Positions 16,152-24,688 of a DNA stretch of 64,000 bases are shown piece after piece. Under the pieces are notes generated by a model, which did not search any database, was not told the DNA's origin, and saw only the letters and a program-made list of their open reading frames with translations. Location of the stretch: contig NZ_JAAOIR010000001.1 of the NCBI RefSeq assembly GCF_011440375.1, positions 558,001 through 622,000 of the forward strand, read 5' to 3'. Numbering within the stretch: the stretch's first letter is position 1; each line of letters starts with the position of its first letter. The position numbers and the translations under genes were made by a program. The DNA comes from Halorubellus sp. JP-L1 (GTDB taxonomy: Archaea > Halobacteriota > Halobacteria > Halobacteriales > Natrialbaceae).

Positions 16152-17369
16152 TTACTCGGGGAGGTCGTACGCTGCGAGCCGGTTGCCGTCGGCGGTCGTC
16201 TCGATGAGGTACGCGCGGTCGTCCACGATCGCGGGTCGGAGCCCCCACGCCTCGGCGTACTCCGCGTGCACCTCGCTGGTGACGCGCCCAGTCTCGGGGT
16301 TCAGGGCGTACAGGACGACGCCGTCGTGGCCGCCCGAACCGACGTAGAGCCTCCCGTCGCCTGGCGTGACGATCCCGTGGACGTCCTCGTTGAACCACTT
16401 CGTGAGTCCGTCGTCGGGGTTCACGGCGTGCAGTGACCTGTGACTGACGTATAGCGTCCCGTCGTGGACGACGAGGTCGGGCGAACTGTCGAGCGTCTCG
16501 CCGTCCTCGTGCTGGGACCAGCGAACCGAGCCGTCGGCGGAATCGAGCGCGACGAGCGGTCCCGCGCCGCCTCTCGTGCTGTTGCTGTAGGCCACGAAGA
16601 CGCTGGAGCCGTCGGTCGCGACGTCCGTAACGTCGGTGTCGGCTTTCGGTTTCGGGTACGTCCATAGGGGGTCGCCGGTCGTCGCGTCGAACGCGCGGAC
16701 GGTCCCCTCGAAGTCCGCGCCGACGAGGACGTCGTCCTGAAGGGCGAGCGACCGAGTCGCGGTGAGTCCCTGCTCGGGTTCGACCGTCCACTCCGTCGCG
16801 CCCGTCGCGGGATCGACGGACGCGAGCTTCTGCCCGAAGTCGACGCCGTAGACGTACAGGCTGGAGCCGTCGAACGCGGGGCCGGTCTCCGCGCCGTGGC
16901 CGAACGCCCAACGCTCGCTTCCGTCGGCCGTCTCGTGCGCCACGATGTCGCTCGCGTCGACGTACACGACGGCGTCGTCGGCGACGAGCCCGCGTCGACG
17001 ACTGTCGATGGCCTTCGCGTCTTCGACGACCCACTGCTGTTCGCCGTCGTCGACCGCGAACGCGTACGCCGTCCCGCGGCCGCCCGTGAAGACGGTGCCG
17101 TCGGCGACGACGGGGTAGCGGCCCAGTTCCTCGTCGGGCTCGAACGTCCACGCAGGTTCGGTGTACTCGCGCGGTTCGCTCGTCGTCTCCTCGGGCTCCG
17201 GTTCCGTCGCGTCCGACCGCGTCGACGTGGCGGTGTCGGTCGGCGGTTCGGTCCGGGCGGTCGTGCCCGTGGTGAACGCGCTCGAGGTGGTGGCGTCGCC
17301 CTGTTCGAGTTCCAGACAGCCCGCGGTACCGGCTCCGAGCATCGTGGCGAGGAGGCGTCGGCGTCGCAT
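16152..17369 (-). CDS. PQQ-like beta-propeller lipoprotein (paralogue)
   Basis: The 405-residue protein starts MRRRRLLATMLGAGTAGC with lipobox AGTAGC at Cys18, followed by a Thr/Ser/Glu linker. Propeller blades recur through the rest (DGEQQWVVED, DGSERWAFGHG, ATGATEWTVEP, TTGDPLWTYPKP, ADGSVRWSQHE). It is convergent with the paralogue at 14889, with 60 bases between them. It is probably an extracellular scaffold or a redox-linked lipoprotein; the substrate is not visible. The in-frame extension to 17513 would bury the signal and is rejected. Confidence 0.85.
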   Translation of the reverse strand: MRRRRLLATMLGAGTAGCLELEQGDATTSSAFTTGTTARTEPPTDTATSTRSDATEPEPEETTSEPREYTEPAWTFEPDEELGRYPVVADGTVFTGGRGTAYAFAVDDGEQQWVVEDAKAIDSRRRGLVADDAVVYVDASDIVAHETADGSERWAFGHGAETGPAFDGSSLYVYGVDFGQKLASVDPATGATEWTVEPEQGLTATRSLALQDDVLVGADFEGTVRAFDATTGDPLWTYPKPKADTDVTDVATDGSSVFVAYSNSTRGGAGPLVALDSADGSVRWSQHEDGETLDSSPDLVVHDGTLYVSHRSLHAVNPDDGLTKWFNEDVHGIVTPGDGRLYVGSGGHDGVVLYALNPETGRVTSEVHAEYAEAWGLRPAIVDDRAYLIETTADGNRLAAYDLPE

Positions 17370-17532
17370 TGACGGAAACGCCGAACCGGACCGTCCTAAC
17401 GGTTGGGGTTCCGACGCGTTCGCTGACCATCGGGCTGTTCGGACGCCGACAAGGGGTCTCGTTGGTCGGGGGCTTCGGGCGCCCTCGCGAACCGGTGGCG
17501 GCGAAAGATTCAAGTAGAGTTCGGAGGAGCCA

Positions 17533-17590
17533 CGTGTGGGTCATACCCACGCGACGGCGTCGACTTACGATACGTAACCGAACGCCGTCG
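17533..17590 (+). promoter_or_regulatory. Two consecutive hairpins upstream of the zinc-finger gene
   Basis: The first hairpin is CGTGTGGGT / ACCCACGCG around a CAT loop (17533-17553). The second is a two-storey stem: CGACGGCGT (17552-17560) with ACGCCGTCG (17582-17590), a 4x4 internal loop, then TTACG-ATA-CGTAA (17565-17577). They sit in the gap between the divergent lipoprotein and zinc-finger genes, 53 bases before the latter's start. They could be operators or a structured leader. Confidence 0.6.
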
Positions 17591-17642
17591 TAGACCCGAA
17601 CAATCCACGGGTGTTATGGGGGATGGGTTTGATGTATCACGC

Positions 17643-17876
17643 ATGCACACCTGTCGTGACTGCAACGAGACGTTCGCCACAGAGCTCGCACTCGAACTCC
17701 ACCGAGACAAGTGCGAGCGAGCGGACCTCTTCTGCGAGGTATGCGGGCAGCGATTCAGCGAGTCCGCGGCGACGCGAGACGGCTGGCACTACACGTGCCC
17801 GACCGAGGACTGCGAGGGACAGGGCATGGGCCAGGAGATAAAGCGCATCGAGGACATCCGCGCGGCCACGCAGTAG
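17643..17876 (+). CDS. Small zinc-finger protein (C2H2/C2HC type)
   Basis: The 77-residue protein opens with a finger MHTCRDCNETFATELALELHRDKC (Cys-x2-Cys-x12-His-x4-Cys). A second metal site is formed by CEVCGQRF and the later CPTEDCEG. The tail QEIKRIEDIRAATQ is helical. Haloarchaea encode many such small zinc-finger proteins, generally of unknown role. The ATG at 17643 was preferred over one nine codons upstream because the finger then starts at the N terminus. Confidence 0.8.
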   Translation: MHTCRDCNETFATELALELHRDKCERADLFCEVCGQRFSESAATRDGWHYTCPTEDCEGQGMGQEIKRIEDIRAATQ

Positions 17877-18054
17877 CCGTCGCGAACCGAGCGTCGGAAC
17901 CCGCCGCGGTTCGACCGGACGGACCGCGGCCGTATCGTCGGCGACCGACCATCGCTTTCGGTCGGCGTCCCAGTCACGACCCGGGGCCTCGCTCGTGCGT
18001 CCGCGCCGCACGACCGACCACTCCTCTTGCGGCCTCGTTCCCTGACCTACGTCG

Positions 18055-18495
18055 ATGACCCCTTCTCTCGCGCTGGTCGACCCTCGCGCGCCACGATTCG
18101 GACAGGCACTGACGGCGACCCTCGCCGGCGTCGCCGTCGCGTTCGCGAACCCAATCCCCGTCGCGGTGCTCGCCGTCGTGCTCGGGACCGCCGTCGCGAC
18201 GGGGTGGCGCGTCGACGCGTGGGCGACGCTCTGGCGTCGCCTCGCCGTCCCGCTGGTCGGACCCGTCGACGACCGCGAGCCCGCGGCACCGCATCGGTTC
18301 GCGAAGCTCGTCGGCGCGACGTTCGCCACCGTCTCCCTGCCGCTCGTCCTCCTCGGCGGCAGCGTCGCGGTCGTCGGGTACGCGCTCGTGGTCGTCGTCG
18401 CCGTCCTCGCCGCCCTCGGCGCGACCACGGGATTCTGCCTGGGCTGCCGGCTCTACGAGCAGGTCGGGTTCTTCAGGCGCGCCGGCGTCGTCTGA
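18055..18495 (+). CDS. DUF4395 membrane protein
   Basis: This 146-residue protein has the DUF4395 layout: an N-terminal VDPRAPRFGQALTATLAGVAV, two pairs of hydrophobic helices (about 15-47 and 87-120), and the conserved C-terminal TTGFCLGCRLYEQVGFF with a Cys-x2-Cys pair facing a possible thiol/disulfide role. Function is not established for the family. Its stop codon lies in the first unit of a 30-bp triplicate repeat. Confidence 0.85.
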   Translation: MTPSLALVDPRAPRFGQALTATLAGVAVAFANPIPVAVLAVVLGTAVATGWRVDAWATLWRRLAVPLVGPVDDREPAAPHRFAKLVGATFATVSLPLVLLGGSVAVVGYALVVVVAVLAALGATTGFCLGCRLYEQVGFFRRAGVV

Positions 18496-18580
18496 ATCGA
18501 CCGCGGACGCATCGGCGGCGTCTGAATCGACCGCGGACGCATCGGCGGCGTCTGAATCGACCGCGGACGCATCGGCCGGT
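18491..18580 (+). repeat. 30-bp tandem repeat x3 starting over the DUF4395 stop codon
   Basis: Three 30-bp units start at 18491, 18521 and 18551, beginning TCTGAATCGACCGCGG. The first contains the TGA stop of the DUF4395 gene (18493-18495); the others lie downstream and are untranslated. Confidence 0.93.
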
Positions 18581-18681
18581 CGACGGAACCGGAAGCGAAC
18601 GACTCCGAATCACGCCAGTTGCGTTCGGCCTCGGCCGCGAACTGGACGGTTTTTTACCCCTCGGACGCGGACGGTTGCGTA

Positions 18682-20553
18682 ATGACCGAGTACGACTACG
18701 ACGAGCTCGGACTCGTCGCCGGCCTGGAGATACACCAGCAGCTGGACACGGCGACGAAGCTGTTCTGTTCGTGCCCGACCGAACTGCGCGAACCCGAGGA
18801 ATCGGTGCGTTCGTTCGAACGGTACCTGCACCCGACCAAGAGCGAACTCGGCGAGATCGACGAGGCCGCCCTCGAGGAGAGCCAGGTCGATCGCGTCTTC
18901 GAGTACCTCGCGTACGACTCGACGTGTCTCGTCGAGGAGGACGAGGAGCCGCCGGGGCGCGTGGACGCGGAGGCGCTCTCGGTCGTCCTCGAGATCGCGC
19001 AGCTCATGGACATGACGCCGGTGGACGTCGCGCACGTGATGCGCAAGCTCGTGGTGGACGGCTCGAACACGAGCGGGTTCCAGCGGTCGATGCAGGTCGC
19101 GACCGACGGCGAGATCGAGACGAGCGAGGGCGCGGTTCGCGTCGCGGATCTGATGCTCGAGGAGGAGTCCGCGCAGCGCGTCGAGGAGCGCGAGGACGGC
19201 GTGACGTACTCGCTGGACCGGCTCGGGATTCCGCTCGTCGAGATCGGGACGAAGCCCGACGTCTCGTCGCCCGAGCAGGCTCGCGAGGCCGCCGAGCGCA
19301 TCGGGATGCTCCTCCGGTCGACGGGGCACGTCAAGCGCGGGCTCGGGACGATCCGGCAGGACGTGAACATCTCCATCGCGGACGGTGCGCGCGTCGAGGT
19401 GAAGGGCGTGCAGAGCCTGGACGACATCGACGACATCGTGCGCAACGAGGTCGGGCGGCAGGTCGCGCTCCTGGACCTCCGAGAGCGCTTGCACGAACGT
19501 GACGCCGGTGTCGGCGACGCGGTCGAGGTGACGGAGACGTTCGCGGACACCGACAGCGGCGTCGTCCGCGGTGCGCTCGACGCGGGCGGCGAGGTGTGGG
19601 CGGTCCGCCTCGAAGGGTTCGACGGGATCGTCGGCGAGGAGATCCAGCCGGACCGGCGGCTCGGGACGGAGCTGAGCGATCACGCGAAGCGCCACGGCGC
19701 GGGCGGCATCTTCCACACGGACGAACTGCCGGCGTACGGCGTCACCGAGGACGAGGTCGCGGCGCTCCGTGACGCGGTGGACGCGGCGAGCGAGGACGCG
19801 GTGGCGATGGTCGCCGCGGACGCTGCTGTCGCGAAGGATGCGGTCGAGGCGGCGGCGGACCGCGCCCGCACGGCACTCGAGGGCGTCCCCGAGGAGACCC
19901 GGGGCGCGAACGAGGACGGGACCACGCGGTACCTGCGGCCGCTTCCCGGTGCGGCGCGGATGTACCCGGAGACGGACGTCCCGCCAGTACACCTCGACCC
20001 GAGCGACGTCGACGAACCCGAGCTCCTCACGGAGAAGGTCGAGCGCTACCAGGACGAGTACGGGCTGGACGCGGGCGTCGCCGAGCAGGTCGCGTACGGC
20101 GAACACATGCCGCTGTTCGAGGCGCTCGTCGACGACGAGGCCGTGGACCCGACGCTCGCCGCGACGACGCTCGAGTCGACGCTCACGGCGCTCCGTCGCG
20201 ACGACGTCCCGGTCGCGAACCTGACCGACGTGCACCTCCGCGAGGCGATCGCGCTCGTCGACGCGGGCGACGTCCCGAACGAGGGCCTCGAGGACCTCCT
20301 GCGTGCGCTCGCGAAGAACCCCGAGTGGTCCGCCGAGCAGGCGGTCGAGGAGGAGGACCTCGGCGGGGTCGCGGAGGCGGAGGTCCGCGAGGCCGTCGTC
20401 GAGGTCGTCGAGCGGAACGAAGACCAGGTCGCCGAGCAGGGGATGGGTGCGTTCTCCGCACTCATGGGCGAGTGCATGGGCGCACTCCGCGGGAAGGCAG
20501 ACGGCGACCTCGTGAGTGAAGTCTTGCGCGAGGAGATCCAGGCGCGCACCTGA
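18682..20553 (+). CDS. gatE: Glu-tRNA(Gln) amidotransferase subunit E
   Basis: GatE (623 residues) works with GatD to convert Glu-tRNA(Gln) to Gln-tRNA(Gln) in archaea. The N-terminal kinase-like domain begins with GLVAGLEIHQQLDTATKLFCSCPT, the GatB/E signature, and continues with KRGLGTIRQDVNISI. A GAD-type insert follows at about residues 275-400, then the YqeY-like tail (VEEEDLGGVAEAEVREAVVEVV) that grips the tRNA. Length fits GatE rather than GatB (about 490). gatD is not in this window. The ATG at 18682 begins directly after TTTTTACCCC-type leader DNA. Confidence 0.95.
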   Translation: MTEYDYDELGLVAGLEIHQQLDTATKLFCSCPTELREPEESVRSFERYLHPTKSELGEIDEAALEESQVDRVFEYLAYDSTCLVEEDEEPPGRVDAEALSVVLEIAQLMDMTPVDVAHVMRKLVVDGSNTSGFQRSMQVATDGEIETSEGAVRVADLMLEEESAQRVEEREDGVTYSLDRLGIPLVEIGTKPDVSSPEQAREAAERIGMLLRSTGHVKRGLGTIRQDVNISIADGARVEVKGVQSLDDIDDIVRNEVGRQVALLDLRERLHERDAGVGDAVEVTETFADTDSGVVRGALDAGGEVWAVRLEGFDGIVGEEIQPDRRLGTELSDHAKRHGAGGIFHTDELPAYGVTEDEVAALRDAVDAASEDAVAMVAADAAVAKDAVEAAADRARTALEGVPEETRGANEDGTTRYLRPLPGAARMYPETDVPPVHLDPSDVDEPELLTEKVERYQDEYGLDAGVAEQVAYGEHMPLFEALVDDEAVDPTLAATTLESTLTALRRDDVPVANLTDVHLREAIALVDAGDVPNEGLEDLLRALAKNPEWSAEQAVEEEDLGGVAEAEVREAVVEVVERNEDQVAEQGMGAFSALMGECMGALRGKADGDLVSEVLREEIQART

Positions 20554-20584
20554 GCTTCCCGGACGGTTCCGTTCTGCTCCGTTC

Positions 20585-21715
20585 CTACTCGTAGACCGCG
20601 AGCGTGGACGTGCCGTCGCGGAGGCAGTGCACGAACAGTCGTTCGGCCCCGGGAACGACTCGATACGCGGTCTCGCCGACGTCGCGCGACCAGCGCTCGC
20701 TCCCGTCGAACCGGTCGAGTGCGTGGACCGTGCCGGCGGTCGTCGGTGCGAGGACGCGGTCGCCAGCGACGGCGAGTGACGTGACGGTGCCGTCGAGTGG
20801 CTGGCGGTACGCTTCGTCGCCGGTCTCCACGTCGACGACCGCGACCGCGTCCGCGTGGGGGACGTAACAGTAGCCGGCGGCGTACGCGACCGCGTGCGAC
20901 CCGTTCGCGTCCGTCGTCCAGTCGTCGCCGTCCGGGTCGGTCGCGAGGGCGTGGAGGTCACCGCGACCGGTCTGCACGAGCACGTGGTCGAACTGGGGTT
21001 CGAGTATCGGTCTGGTCGCAGCGGCGCCCTCGAACCGGTACCGGCCCATGCCGGTTCCCTCCGGGTTCAGGACGGCGAGTTCTCCGGCCTCCGTCGCCGC
21101 GACGAGGTACGTGGAGTCGCGCGTGGAGACGCCACCGTCGACGGTGCCGAACAGTCGACGATTCCAGCCGCCGTCGTCGTCGTGGGGGTCGCCGACGACG
21201 CCGACGTGCTCGCCGCGAGCGACCGCGTACGCGCCGTCCTCGAGCGGTGCTGGCGGACCGCGGACCGGTTGGTCGCCGGCGAAGCGGTCGTACTCGCTGC
21301 CGTCCGCGCGATCGTAGAGGACGACGTCGCCGCCGGTACCGACGGCGACGGCGTTCCCCTCGACGACCGGCGCGGTGTGAGCGAGCGCACTCCAGCGTTC
21401 GCTGCCGTCGTCGACCGCGAGCGAGCGCACGCTGTCGCGGTCGCGGACGAAGACGGCGTCGTCCGCCACGACGGGATCGCCGAACGAGAACGAGATGGTC
21501 CGCGTCCACGCCTCGCTTGGGTCGTCGGGGACGACCGCACCGGGGTTGTACCGGCTGTTCTCTGGATCGTAGCCCGGGCGGGGCCACGAGCGGTCGGGCG
21601 GACGCCCGACGGCACCGTCGCGGGGAATGGATCCGCCCGGGTCGAGCGCGTTACAGCCTGCGAGGCCGCCGGCGAGGAGGGCGCCAGTGGTCTGGAGGAG
21701 GGCTCGGCGGCGCAT
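20585..21715 (-). CDS. PQQ-like beta-propeller lipoprotein (third paralogue)
   Basis: The 376-residue protein starts MRRRALLQTTGALLAGGLAGC, a lipobox LAGC with Cys21 as the lipidated residue. Propeller blades follow (DDGSERWSALAHT, ADGSEYDRFAG, FDGSERWSRDVGETAY). It is related to the lipoproteins at 14889 and 16152 but lacks their long Ser/Thr linker. It is convergent with gatE. Role unknown, exported and anchored. Confidence 0.84.
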   Translation of the reverse strand: MRRRALLQTTGALLAGGLAGCNALDPGGSIPRDGAVGRPPDRSWPRPGYDPENSRYNPGAVVPDDPSEAWTRTISFSFGDPVVADDAVFVRDRDSVRSLAVDDGSERWSALAHTAPVVEGNAVAVGTGGDVVLYDRADGSEYDRFAGDQPVRGPPAPLEDGAYAVARGEHVGVVGDPHDDDGGWNRRLFGTVDGGVSTRDSTYLVAATEAGELAVLNPEGTGMGRYRFEGAAATRPILEPQFDHVLVQTGRGDLHALATDPDGDDWTTDANGSHAVAYAAGYCYVPHADAVAVVDVETGDEAYRQPLDGTVTSLAVAGDRVLAPTTAGTVHALDRFDGSERWSRDVGETAYRVVPGAERLFVHCLRDGTSTLAVYE

Positions 21716-21778
21716 TGACGAGAGTGTACCGAGGGGTACGGTGAAAGCTTTCTGCTCGCGAGGGACCGTCTCGGTGCG

Positions 21779-22597
21779 TCAGTCGTCGCGCTCGGGGCGT
21801 TCGCTCGCGCGCCGGAGGATGCCGGTGAGCGTCGACACCTCGCGCTCGGTCGGGTGCGTGCGAGCGAGGAGGCGCCGGAACATCCGCGTGGTCTTCTGGC
21901 GCTTCGCGTCGGGGTGGTTGATGGCGTCGAGCACGCTCTCGAACTCGGTGTAGAGGCGCTCGATCTCGCGTTCGCTGGCGCGTTCGCGGACGCGGTCGGG
22001 GTGCTGGGTCTCCGCGACGGTCGCCTCCCGCATCTCGTACAGGGTCACCGTCGCCGCCTGTCCGAGGTTGAGGACGGGGTAGTCGGCGCTCGCTGGGATC
22101 GAGGAGACGGCGTCGAGACGCTCGAGTTCGGCGTTGTCGAGACCCCGGTCTTCGCGGCCGAACACGAGGCAGACGTCCGCGTCCACGCCAGCGAGGTGCT
22201 CTGGGAGTTCCGCGGGCGTGTAGAACGGGAAGCGGACGTGACTCCGGCAGTCCTCGTTCGTCGTCGCCGTACAGCCGACGGTGTAGTAGTTCTCGACGAG
22301 GTCGTCGAGGTCGACCTCTCTCGCACCCGGCATGACGTCCTCGCGGGCGTGGCCGGCGTACCCGTACGCGACGCCGTCGGGGTCCCAGACGTCCTCTGGC
22401 GGATCGACGAGCAGGAGCTCGGTCATGCCGAAGTTCTTCATCGCGCGAGCGATCGTCCCGACGTTCCCGGGCGTCTGCGCGCCGACGACTGCGACCGCCG
22501 GCGCGTTCGAGCCGTGGAGTGGTGGTGCGTCGCCCGCGTCGGTCGCGTCCGCGTCGCCGACGGGTGCGTCCCCTGCGGGTGCGTCGTCGTCTCTCAT
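21779..22597 (-). CDS. SPOUT RNA 2'-O-methyltransferase, TrmJ-like
   Basis: The 272-residue protein has all three SPOUT/TrmJ motifs: NVGTIARAMKNFG, LVFGREDRGLDNAEL and YPVLNLGQAATVTLYE. These proteins form dimers with a trefoil knot that binds S-adenosylmethionine and methylate a tRNA wobble-region ribose (position 32 in studied archaea). An acidic, repetitive N-terminal tail (DAPAGDAPVGDADATDAGDAP) precedes the domain. The start at 22597 follows the upstream gene's stop by one base, so the two form an operon. Confidence 0.88.
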   Translation of the reverse strand: MRDDDAPAGDAPVGDADATDAGDAPPLHGSNAPAVAVVGAQTPGNVGTIARAMKNFGMTELLLVDPPEDVWDPDGVAYGYAGHAREDVMPGAREVDLDDLVENYYTVGCTATTNEDCRSHVRFPFYTPAELPEHLAGVDADVCLVFGREDRGLDNAELERLDAVSSIPASADYPVLNLGQAATVTLYEMREATVAETQHPDRVRERASEREIERLYTEFESVLDAINHPDAKRQKTTRMFRRLLARTHPTEREVSTLTGILRRASERPERDD

Positions 22598-22598
22598 C

Positions 22599-23213
22599 TC
22601 AGGAGGGGTAGTCCGCGTCCAGGTCGACGTCCGCATCGTCGAGGTCGAGGTCGTCCTCGTCGTCGTCGTCCTCGCCCGCGTCCTCTCGCGGGTCGGGGGC
22701 GTCGTCGATCTCGCCGGTGCGGAGGTCGATGCGTTGCTCGACGACCTCGCGCGTCCCGAGTTCGTCGTAGTCGTCGGGGTCGGGCATCTCGGTCTCGGGG
22801 AGCGAGCGCGGGTCGGTCTCGACGTACTCGACGCCGCCGTAGCCCTCGGGCGCGCGGTTCCCGGCCGCGAACCACTCGTGGAACGCGTCCTCGAACCGGT
22901 CGGTCTCGGCGTGCTCGATGCCGTCGTCCTCGCGGAACCAGTAGAGGAAGTCCGCTTCGTGCTCGTCGCAGACGGTCACTTCGGCGAGCGGTTCGCCGTA
23001 GACGACCGTCGACTCGTTGCACGCCTCGAGGTCGTCGTCGCCGTGGATCAGCCAGCACGCGTCGCACGGCGACCCGTAGATGACGCCGACGCGCACCAGC
23101 CGTCGGCGGGTGTCCTCGCGCATCTCGTCGAACGGCCGGACGTCCCCGTCGTCGGTGAACACCTCGTCTTCGTCGAAGCGCCACCCGCGGAGCCCGATGC
23201 TCACCTTGCTCAT
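22599..23213 (-). CDS. Conserved haloarchaeal protein with Cys/His metal site
   Basis: The 204-residue protein was not assigned to a named family. The N-terminal 150 residues are well conserved in style, beginning MSKVSIGLRGWRFDED. The pattern SPCDACWLIHG followed by EACN and VCDEHEADF gives Cys-x2-Cys and Cys-x2-His pairs that could bind zinc. The C-terminal 45 residues are a nearly pure Asp/Glu tail. It lies one base upstream of the TrmJ-like gene and probably shares its transcript, which may link it to tRNA modification. Confidence 0.72.
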   Translation of the reverse strand: MSKVSIGLRGWRFDEDEVFTDDGDVRPFDEMREDTRRRLVRVGVIYGSPCDACWLIHGDDDLEACNESTVVYGEPLAEVTVCDEHEADFLYWFREDDGIEHAETDRFEDAFHEWFAAGNRAPEGYGGVEYVETDPRSLPETEMPDPDDYDELGTREVVEQRIDLRTGEIDDAPDPREDAGEDDDDEDDLDLDDADVDLDADYPS

Positions 23214-23365
23214 GTCCCGCCCGTAGCACGCGGACGGGCAAAAGGCCCGCGTCTTCCGGTCCAGCGGCCGCGCAGTCGTTCGGTGCGGTGCGTCGAGCGC
23301 AGACCCGGTGGGGTGCGGGTGCGTCGAACGGTCCGCTTTTGGTGGAACGGCCCCCGGTTCGGGGT

Positions 23366-24556
23366 ATGGACAGCGTCGACGCCGCGGGCCTCGGCATCGG
23401 GGACGACCACCCGCCGCGGGTGATGGGCGTACTGAACGTGAGCGAGGAGTCGCCGTACGACCCGAGCGTCTTCGACGACCCGGGCGAGGCAGCGGCGTAC
23501 GTCGACGAGGAGTTGATCGGGGAGGGCGCGGACGTCGTCGACGTCGGCCTGGAGTCCGCGAACAAGCGCTTCGACGTCCTGACCGCCGAGCAGGAGCTAG
23601 CGCGGCTCGACACGGCGGTGGAGACCCTGGAGTCGACGTCCGGCGACGCGGTCTGGTCGATCGAGACGCGGTACGCCGAGGTCGCCGAGGCGGCGCTCGA
23701 CGCCGGGTTCGACATGGTGAACGACATCGCGGGGTTCGCGGACCCCGCGCTCCCCGAGGTGTGCGAGGCCAGGGACGTGGCGGTGGCGAAGATGGCGAGT
23801 CCGCCGGACCTCGAGCGGCCGGGCGCGGTCGAGGAGACGCCGTGGGCGGAGCGGAAGGGCGCGGCGTGGGCGGAACGCGCGGACTACGTCGATATGGTGT
23901 ACGAGGCCCTGAAGCAGAACGGGCTGACGGAGAAGACGATCGTCGACCCGGCGTTCGGCGGGTGGTCCGAGGCGCAGACGATCGAGCAGGACCGGGATGC
24001 GTTCCGGCGCCTGCGCGAGTTCCGCGGGCTCGGGCGGCCGATGCTCGTCTCGATCAACCGGAAGAACTTCCTGCGGAGCCTGACGGGTCGGTCGACGGCG
24101 GACGCGCTCGCGTCGTCGCTCGCGGCGACGTCGATGGCGGTCGAGCGCGGCGCGCACGTCGTCCGGACGCACGACGTCCGGGAGACCGTGGACGCGGTCG
24201 CGGTCGGTCGCGAGTTCGCGCGCGACCGCGCTCGCGGCGGCGATCCGGTCGTGGAGGAACTGGACGTGACGACGCCCGCGGAGGCGCGCCGGCACGCCGA
24301 ACGCCTCGGCGTGGACGCCGCGATCGCGGCCGAGTCGGTCGCTCGCATCTACGCCGTCGACGGCGTCGACGACGATACCGCGGCGGCGCTCGCCGCGGCC
24401 GCGGCCGACGCCGGAGTCGGGTATGCTCCGACTACTGGGGGCGGATGCGTGCTCGCGGGGTCGGTCGCCGCCTTCGAGCAGCTTTCCGCCGGGGAACGGG
24501 ACGCTGACGGTGCTCTCGCGTCTATTCTCTCTCGAACGCGGACATCCGGCTACTAA
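23366..24556 (+). CDS. folP: Dihydropteroate synthase-like protein with C-terminal extension
   Basis: The 396-residue protein has a TIM-barrel DHPS core at about residues 15-285: MGVLNVSEESPYDPSVF (pterin loop), VDVGLESANKRF, WSIETRYAEVAEAAL, FDMVNDIAGF, VSINRKNFLRSL and RTHDVRE. These align with DHPS blocks, though the usual GGESTRPG is GLESANKR. The last 110 residues (ELDVTTPAEARRHAERLG to the end) form an extra Ala-rich domain of unknown role. The next gene encodes the archaeal pterin pyrophosphokinase MptE, supplying its substrate, so folate or another reduced pterin is the likely product. Confidence 0.85.
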   Translation: MDSVDAAGLGIGDDHPPRVMGVLNVSEESPYDPSVFDDPGEAAAYVDEELIGEGADVVDVGLESANKRFDVLTAEQELARLDTAVETLESTSGDAVWSIETRYAEVAEAALDAGFDMVNDIAGFADPALPEVCEARDVAVAKMASPPDLERPGAVEETPWAERKGAAWAERADYVDMVYEALKQNGLTEKTIVDPAFGGWSEAQTIEQDRDAFRRLREFRGLGRPMLVSINRKNFLRSLTGRSTADALASSLAATSMAVERGAHVVRTHDVRETVDAVAVGREFARDRARGGDPVVEELDVTTPAEARRHAERLGVDAAIAAESVARIYAVDGVDDDTAAALAAAAADAGVGYAPTTGGGCVLAGSVAAFEQLSAGERDADGALASILSRTRTSGY

Positions 24557-24688
24557 GAGAAAACTTATGCCGGAGGGGTTGAAATGGATGGGTGGACGCC
24601 GGTAGGGCCTCACGGGTAGGGGTACACGTGGAGGCTCGGCCGGCCCACACCAACGGATTATCTTGACGCCAGCTCGTTAGCGTCAGCC
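24557..24688. other. Spacer between folP and mptE, no gene seen
   Basis: This 132-base gap contains two overlapping very short frames (12-13 codons from 24567 and 24583) and G-rich stretches, but no confident promoter, hairpin or RNA. It is long for genes of one pathway, so mptE may have its own promoter (CGGATTATCTTGACGCC near 24654-24670). Confidence 0.3.

Noticed and set aside
18610-20961. 783-residue minus-strand frame
   Set aside because: It lies antisense to gatE, whose motifs are unambiguous.
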